A DNA stretch of 64,000 nt from the NCBI GenBank assembly GCA_041390125.1, contig JAWKQN010000019.1, positions 1 through 64,000 of the forward strand. Direction: 5' to 3'. Origin of the DNA: Gemmatimonadota bacterium (GTDB lineage: Bacteria; Gemmatimonadota; Gemmatimonadetes; Longimicrobiales; Gaopeijiaceae). A model generated the notes under the pieces. That model searched no databases. It saw nothing but the letters and a program-made list of their open reading frames with translations, and was not told the origin of the DNA. Each line of letters begins with the position of its first letter. The first letter of the stretch is position 1. A program made the translations under genes and the position numbers. Below are positions 59,883 through 64,000 of this stretch, one piece after another.

Positions 59883-60076
59883 GGGCAGGCGTGCAGCCGG
59901 CGGCTGTCTGCCGGCCGGAGGGTCCACGCGCACGCGCCGGATCGCCGCCGCGGAGCGGCGCCCGGTCCGTCCGGCGGCTGGCGGTGAGCCCTGGCGGCCC
60001 GGGATCGCGCCTCTGGATCGCACCGGCGGGAGCCGGCGCCCGCACCCTGCGGGGACACCCTTCAACCGGAGCTTGA

Positions 60077-61036
60077 ATGAGCGCGCATAAACCTGGACGT
60101 GGCAAGATCTTCGCCTCTCTGCTCGAAACCATCGGCGACACCCCGATCGTGCGGGCGCCGCGGCTGGCGACGGAGCAGGGCGCCAGGGCGGAGGTGCTGC
60201 TGAAGCTCGAGTTCTTCAACCCGCTGGCCAGCGTGAAGGACCGGATCGGGGTCTCCATGATCGAGGCCCTGGAGCGTGAGGGACGCCTCGGCCCCGACTC
60301 GACCATCGTCGAGCCGACCTCCGGCAACACGGGGATCGCGCTCGCGTTCGTCTGCGCCGCCAAGGGATACCGGTGCGTCCTCACGATGCCGGAGACGATG
60401 TCCATCGAGCGACGGAAGATGCTGGCCCTCCTGGGCGCGGAGGTGGTGCTCACGCCCAAGGAGGAGGGCATCAACGGCGCGCTGCGCCGGGCCGAGGAGC
60501 TGCTCGCCGAGATCCCGGGCTCGGTGCGCCCGATGCAGTTCGAGAATCCGGCCAACCCGGAGATCCACCGACGCACGACGGCCGAGGAGATCTGGAACGA
60601 CACCGACGGCCAGGTCGACGTGATCGTGTCCGGGGTGGGCACGGGCGGCACGCTGACCGGCTGCGGAGAGGTCCTCAAGCCGCGCCGGCCCGGCCTGCGC
60701 ATGGTGGCCGTGGAGCCGTCGGTCAGCCCCGTGCTGTCGGGAGGACAGCCCGGACCGGGCAACATGATCCAGGGGATCGGGGCCGGTTTCGTGCCGGCGA
60801 TCCTGGATACGGACCTGATCGACGAGGTGATCGCCGTCACGAACGAGGATGCGCTGGCCATGGCGCGCACGGCGGCGCGCACCGAGGGACTGCCCGTGGG
60901 GATCTCCGGGGGTGCGGCGCTGTGGGCGGCCTACCGGATCGCCGCCCGCCCCGAGTCGGAGGGCAAGACCATCGTGACGATCATCCCCTCCTTCGCGGAG
61001 CGCTACATCTCGACCGCGCTGTTCGAAGGGATCTGA
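60077..61036 (+). CDS. cysK: Cysteine synthase (O-acetylserine sulfhydrylase)
   Basis: A 319-residue PLP enzyme that makes L-cysteine from O-acetylserine and sulfide. The PLP lysine is in NPLASVKDRI (Lys54), with TSGNTGIALAF for substrate binding, the PLP-phosphate loop GVGTGGTLTG and the C-terminal GISGGAALWAA. ATG 60077 is preceded by GGAG five to eight bases upstream. It lacks the long linker of cystathionine beta-synthases. It is a single gene facing rseP. CysK and CysM types cannot be separated securely from this sequence alone. Confidence 0.94.
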   Translation: MSAHKPGRGKIFASLLETIGDTPIVRAPRLATEQGARAEVLLKLEFFNPLASVKDRIGVSMIEALEREGRLGPDSTIVEPTSGNTGIALAFVCAAKGYRCVLTMPETMSIERRKMLALLGAEVVLTPKEEGINGALRRAEELLAEIPGSVRPMQFENPANPEIHRRTTAEEIWNDTDGQVDVIVSGVGTGGTLTGCGEVLKPRRPGLRMVAVEPSVSPVLSGGQPGPGNMIQGIGAGFVPAILDTDLIDEVIAVTNEDALAMARTAARTEGLPVGISGGAALWAAYRIAARPESEGKTIVTIIPSFAERYISTALFEGI

Positions 61037-61112
61037 GGTCGCGCGGCGCGAGGGCGGGACGCGGCACCGGCGCCGCCCGCGTCCAGGGCTTCGCGGGAAG
61101 ACGGCCGTACGC

Positions 61113-61149
61113 GCAACGGGGCACACCCGACCGGGTTGTGCCCCGTTGC
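61113..61149. terminator. Strong hairpin between convergent cysK and rseP
   Basis: GCAACGGGGCAC pairs with GTGCCCCGTTGC (12 pairs), with a small internal mismatch and an inner CCCG/CGGG stem. It lies in the gap between two convergent genes and could act as a two-way terminator. There is no T-tract on either strand. Confidence 0.55.
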
Positions 61150-61173
61150 CGCAGTCGGCGCGCGACCGCGCAC

Positions 61174-62538
61174 CTACAGCCCGAAGAACCGGCGGATGTC
61201 GTTCGAGAGCGCGAAGAGCATCAGACCCATCACGATCACCAGCCCCACCTGCGAGAGCCGGGCCCGTTGCTCCACCGAGAGTGCGCGCCCGCGCACCGCC
61301 TCCACGAGCAGGAAGAGCAGGTGGCCCCCGTCCAGGATGGGGATGGGCAGCAGGTTCAGCACCGCCAGGTTGATGGAGAACAGCGCCATGAAGTCCAGGA
61401 AGGTCACGATGCCCTGACGGGCCGCCTGTCCCGACATCTCGGCGATGGCGCCGATGCTCCCCACCGAGCTGGCGGGCACGTTGCCCGTGACCAGGTCGCG
61501 GAGGAAGCCCACCAGCAGACCCGTCACCTCCACCGTCTCGACCGCGCCCTGCCGGATGGCGCCCGCCGGCCCCACCCGCTCGTACCGGATGGGGATGCTC
61601 CACCCCGGCGAACCCACACCGATACGGCCGATGGTCACGGTCTCGCCGGTCCGCGGGTCCGTCTCCTCGAACGGCTCGGGGGTCACGGTCCGGAGGACCG
61701 TGCGCCCCTGGCCCCGGTCGATCTCGAGCTCGGTGGGCTCGCCCGCGCGGTCGCGGACCTCCCGCACCAGGTCCCACCAGCTCTCCACGGGCACGCCCTC
61801 GACGGCCACCACCCGGTCACCGTTCTCGAGGCCCGCCTGGGCGGCCGGCGACCCGGCCTGCACGTCCCCCGCCGCCGCGGGCAGCCAGAGGGGGAGCGCC
61901 GCCACGATGCGGAGGCGCTCCTCCGGATTCGTGGGCAGGTCCACTTCCACCGTGGCCGCAGGCGATTCCGTGACGAACACGGTCGGACCGGACTCGGCCA
62001 GGAGGGCGTCCGGGATGTCCGTCCAGGACCCGATGGGCTCGTCGCCGATGCGCACCAGCTCGGCCCCGGAGGGGAGTCCGGTGAGCGCCTCCGTGCCCGC
62101 CGGCAAGGCCGTCGCCTCCACCTCGCCGATCCGTCGGCTGTCGATCTCCTGGCTGCCCCAGAAGCCCGCGATGACGGTGTACAGCAGGAAGGCGAAGATG
62201 AAGTTGAAGATCACCCCCGCCGAGATGACCAGCACGCGCGCCCAGATGGGCTTGGCATCGAAATCATGGTCGCTGGGCGCGCGCGGCCCCGCCGGCGCAC
62301 CCCCTTCGACGCGCTCCATGACCTCGTCGTCCATCCCGCCCATCTTCACGTAGCCGCCGAGCGGGATCCAACTGATCACGTAGTCGGTCTCGCCGCGCTG
62401 GAAGCCCACCAGGCGGGGACCGAGCCCGATGGAGAAGCGCTCCACCCGGATCCCGACCGCCTTGGCGGCCAGGAAGTGTCCGAGCTCGTGCACGAAGATC
62501 AGGACGCCCAGCAGGACGACCGTGGCCAGCAGCGTCAC
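61174..62538 (-). CDS. rseP: RseP-family site-2 zinc metalloprotease
   Basis: A 454-residue intramembrane protease that cuts membrane-anchored regulators, classically anti-sigma factors. The HExxH motif (HELGH, residues 17-21) lies in the first helix, the LDGG motif (NLLPIPILDGGHL) near the end, and two PDZ-like domains lie between (GAELVRIGDEPIGSW and AGLENGDRVVAVEG). Four helices match the family. The ATG at 62538 overlaps the dxr stop (ATGA), and the order cdsA-dxr-rseP is widely conserved. No anti-sigma substrate is encoded here. Confidence 0.96.
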   Translation of the reverse strand: MTLLATVVLLGVLIFVHELGHFLAAKAVGIRVERFSIGLGPRLVGFQRGETDYVISWIPLGGYVKMGGMDDEVMERVEGGAPAGPRAPSDHDFDAKPIWARVLVISAGVIFNFIFAFLLYTVIAGFWGSQEIDSRRIGEVEATALPAGTEALTGLPSGAELVRIGDEPIGSWTDIPDALLAESGPTVFVTESPAATVEVDLPTNPEERLRIVAALPLWLPAAAGDVQAGSPAAQAGLENGDRVVAVEGVPVESWWDLVREVRDRAGEPTELEIDRGQGRTVLRTVTPEPFEETDPRTGETVTIGRIGVGSPGWSIPIRYERVGPAGAIRQGAVETVEVTGLLVGFLRDLVTGNVPASSVGSIGAIAEMSGQAARQGIVTFLDFMALFSINLAVLNLLPIPILDGGHLLFLLVEAVRGRALSVEQRARLSQVGLVIVMGLMLFALSNDIRRFFGL

Positions 62539-63686
62539 GGGCGAGCCTCCGCGCGGGCGTGGACCGCCACCGCGGCGCGGGCGTGCGCGCGCGCCCGCGC
62601 GTCGACGTCCTCGAGCGCGGCGAGATCGGGCGCCTCCGGTCCGGCGATGGCCGCCAGCGTGTCCTCGACCACACCGGCCATCTCGAGGAACGGAAGGCGG
62701 CCGTCCAGGAACGAGGCCACCGCCACCTCGTTGGCGGCGTTGAAGACCGCGGGGGCGGTGCCTCCGGCCCGTCCGGCGCGCACGCCGACCCCGAACAGCG
62801 GGAAGGCGTCGTCATCGACCGGTTCGAAGGTCAGCGGGGACATCCGCACCGGATCGAAGGTGCGGAGCTCGGCGTCGGGCACCCGCTCCGGGTGGCTCAG
62901 CGCGATCAAGATGGGCAGCTCCATGGTGGGATATCCGAGCTGTGCCAGCACCGACCCGTCGTGGAACTCCACGAAGCTATGGACGATCGACTGCGGGTGG
63001 ACCACCACGTCGATGCGATCGAAGTCGATGCCGTACAACACGTGAGCCTCGATGACCTCCAGCGCTTTGTTGGCCAGCGTCGCCGAGTCGACCGTGATCT
63101 TGCTTCCCATGTTCCACGTCGGATGCCGGAGCGCGTCGCGCGGACCGACGGCGCGGAGCGCGTCCCGGCTCCACCCGCGGAAGGGGCCTCCGGACGCGGT
63201 CAGCACCAGGCGCGCCACGTCGTCGGGCTCGTACCCGGAGAGGCACTGAAGGATCGCCGAGTGCTCCGAGTCGATGGGGACGATCGTGCCGCCTCCCCGC
63301 TCCAGGGCCCGGGCCACGAGCGGTCCCCCCGCCACCAGGGACTCCTTGTTGGCGAGCGCCACCCGCTTGCCCGCCTCGAGGGCGGCGAGCGTGGGCGCCA
63401 GCCCCGCGAAGCCCACCACCGCGTTGACCACGACATCGACGTCGGGTCGGGTGCCGAGCGCGCAGAGCGCCTCGGTGCCGCGTCCCCAGGCCGGGTCGGC
63501 CGCGTCGTCCGGCTCCACCAGCACGGTGGCGGTCGGCCCGTGCCGCTCGGCCTGGGCCCGCAGCCGTTCGCACGAGCGACGGGCGCCCAGGGCCGTGACG
63601 CGGAACCGGTCGGGATGGCGTTCGACCACGGCCAGCGTGCTCTCGCCGATGGACCCGGTCGACCCCAGCAACGCGATCCGGATCAC
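62535..63686 (-). CDS. dxr: 1-deoxy-D-xylulose 5-phosphate reductoisomerase
   Basis: A 383-residue NADPH enzyme, the second step of the MEP isoprenoid pathway. NADPH-binding ALLGSTGSIGESTL, KESLVAGG, the metal and substrate site IDSEHSAI, ASGGPFRGW and NMGSKITVDSATLANK are present. The GTG at 63686 overlaps the cdsA stop (GTGA) and gives VIRIALLGSTG; an upstream ATG at 63698 would lie inside cdsA. Length is normal. Confidence 0.97.
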   Translation of the reverse strand: MIRIALLGSTGSIGESTLAVVERHPDRFRVTALGARRSCERLRAQAERHGPTATVLVEPDDAADPAWGRGTEALCALGTRPDVDVVVNAVVGFAGLAPTLAALEAGKRVALANKESLVAGGPLVARALERGGGTIVPIDSEHSAILQCLSGYEPDDVARLVLTASGGPFRGWSRDALRAVGPRDALRHPTWNMGSKITVDSATLANKALEVIEAHVLYGIDFDRIDVVVHPQSIVHSFVEFHDGSVLAQLGYPTMELPILIALSHPERVPDAELRTFDPVRMSPLTFEPVDDDAFPLFGVGVRAGRAGGTAPAVFNAANEVAVASFLDGRLPFLEMAGVVEDTLAAIAGPEAPDLAALEDVDARARAHARAAVAVHARAEARP

Positions 63687-64000
63687 AGCGAGCTCCATGC
63701 GCGGAAGAGGACCCAGAAGACGGGCACCGTGAAGAAGATCGCGTCGAAGCGGTCGAGCAGCCCGCCGTGCCCCGGCAGCAACGCGCCGGAGTCCTTGACC
63801 CCCGCCTCGCGCTTCAGGACCGACTCGGCCAGGTCGCCCACCTGCCCCACCGCGCCCAGGAGGGCGGCCAGCACGGCGCCGGGCGCGATGGACAGACCGA
63901 TGCCGGCCGGCTCCAGCGCGAGCGCGGTGAACAGCCCCCCGGCCAACGCGGAGCCGACCAGCCCGGCCAGCGCGCCTTCGACCGTCTTCTTGGGGCTCAC
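63683..64000 (-). CDS. cdsA: Phosphatidate cytidylyltransferase, C-terminal part
   Basis: The last 105 codons of CDP-diacylglycerol synthase, which makes the precursor of phospholipids. The family signature SPKKTVEGALAGL, then GQVGDLAESVLKREAGVKDSG and LLPGHGGLLDRFDAIFF with its metal-binding Asp residues is complete, as are the last transmembrane helices. The gene continues beyond the window, so its start is not visible. It overlaps dxr by four bases. Confidence 0.93.
   Translation of the reverse strand: MSPKKTVEGALAGLVGSALAGGLFTALALEPAGIGLSIAPGAVLAALLGAVGQVGDLAESVLKREAGVKDSGALLPGHGGLLDRFDAIFFTVPVFWVLFRAWSSL

Noticed and set aside
59883..60076. Small gene or RNA between the MBL and cysK genes
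   Set aside because: Only short GC-rich inverted repeats are visible; no start with ribosome site, no conserved structure and no promoter.
60373..63045. Plus-strand frame of 890 codons across cysK and opposite rseP and dxr
   Set aside because: It overlaps three well-supported genes and has composition typical of shadow frames.

Overview
The window is a gene-dense, very GC-rich bacterial chromosome segment that reads as core genome with several accessory signalling blocks. Gene content and order (rimP-nusA-ylxQ-infB-rbfA-truB-ribF next to murA; mreBCD-mrdA-rodA; hisS-proS-lysA-guaA; cdsA-dxr-rseP), an ECF sigma factor paired with a TPR-bearing Ser/Thr kinase, frequent GTG/TTG starts and an archaeal-type ProRS suggest Gemmatimonadota or a close relative. 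This placement is inference from gene families and order; no rRNA or tRNA gene is visible. I see no integrase, transposase, CRISPR array or replication origin. No gene-free stretch exceeds 300 bases. The largest (22298-22525) holds divergent promoters; 59883-60076 holds only GC-rich inverted repeats.

Layout. 1-2014: the tail of an OPT transporter, a small lipoprotein, a secreted beta-rich protein and a RidA-family protein. 2098-8705 (minus): hisS, a small membrane protein, proS, lysA, guaA and a TMEM175-like channel, apparently driven by a promoter that makes hisS leaderless. 8754-16600 (minus): mreB-mreC-mreD-mrdA-rodA-accD-folC, the rod-shape machinery plus fatty-acid and folate enzymes. 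16757-22297 (minus): rpsO-pnp-M16 protease-ald-dut. 22526-28237: a patatin phospholipase coupled to a SLOG-like Rossmann protein, facing a 1310-residue DUF4062/STAND ATPase/TPR protein. This is the best candidate for an undescribed sensing or immune module. 28257-38200 (minus): secreted proteins and a Ser/Thr phosphorylation cluster (kinase, PP2C phosphatase, FHA protein, transmembrane protease with a cytosolic FHA domain, outer-membrane protein), then an ECF sigma/kinase pair. 38305-39953 (plus): DUF432-like protein and MscS channel.

40007-47534 (minus) is the translation/transcription operon rimP-nusA-ylxQ-infB-DUF503-rbfA-truB-ribF. A textbook hairpin-plus-U-tract terminator lies between its probable promoter and rimP. 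murA (47703-48983) has the catalytic Cys replaced by Asp. 49106-56091 holds a coiled-coil membrane protein with a zinc phospholipase C-like protein, then pcrA, a histidine kinase, serS and a lipoprotein. 56248-61036 (plus) encodes a receiver protein, a mannose-1-phosphate guanylyltransferase, a GlmU-like nucleotidyltransferase, an MBL hydrolase and a cysteine synthase. 61174-64000 (minus) encodes rseP, dxr and the 3' part of cdsA.

Within operons, neighbouring genes are very often joined by ATGA, GTGA or TGATG overlaps, which I used to choose many starts. Several intergenic regions carry a TTG-containing -35 box, 16-18 bases and a TAG(G/C/A)TT-like -10 box.
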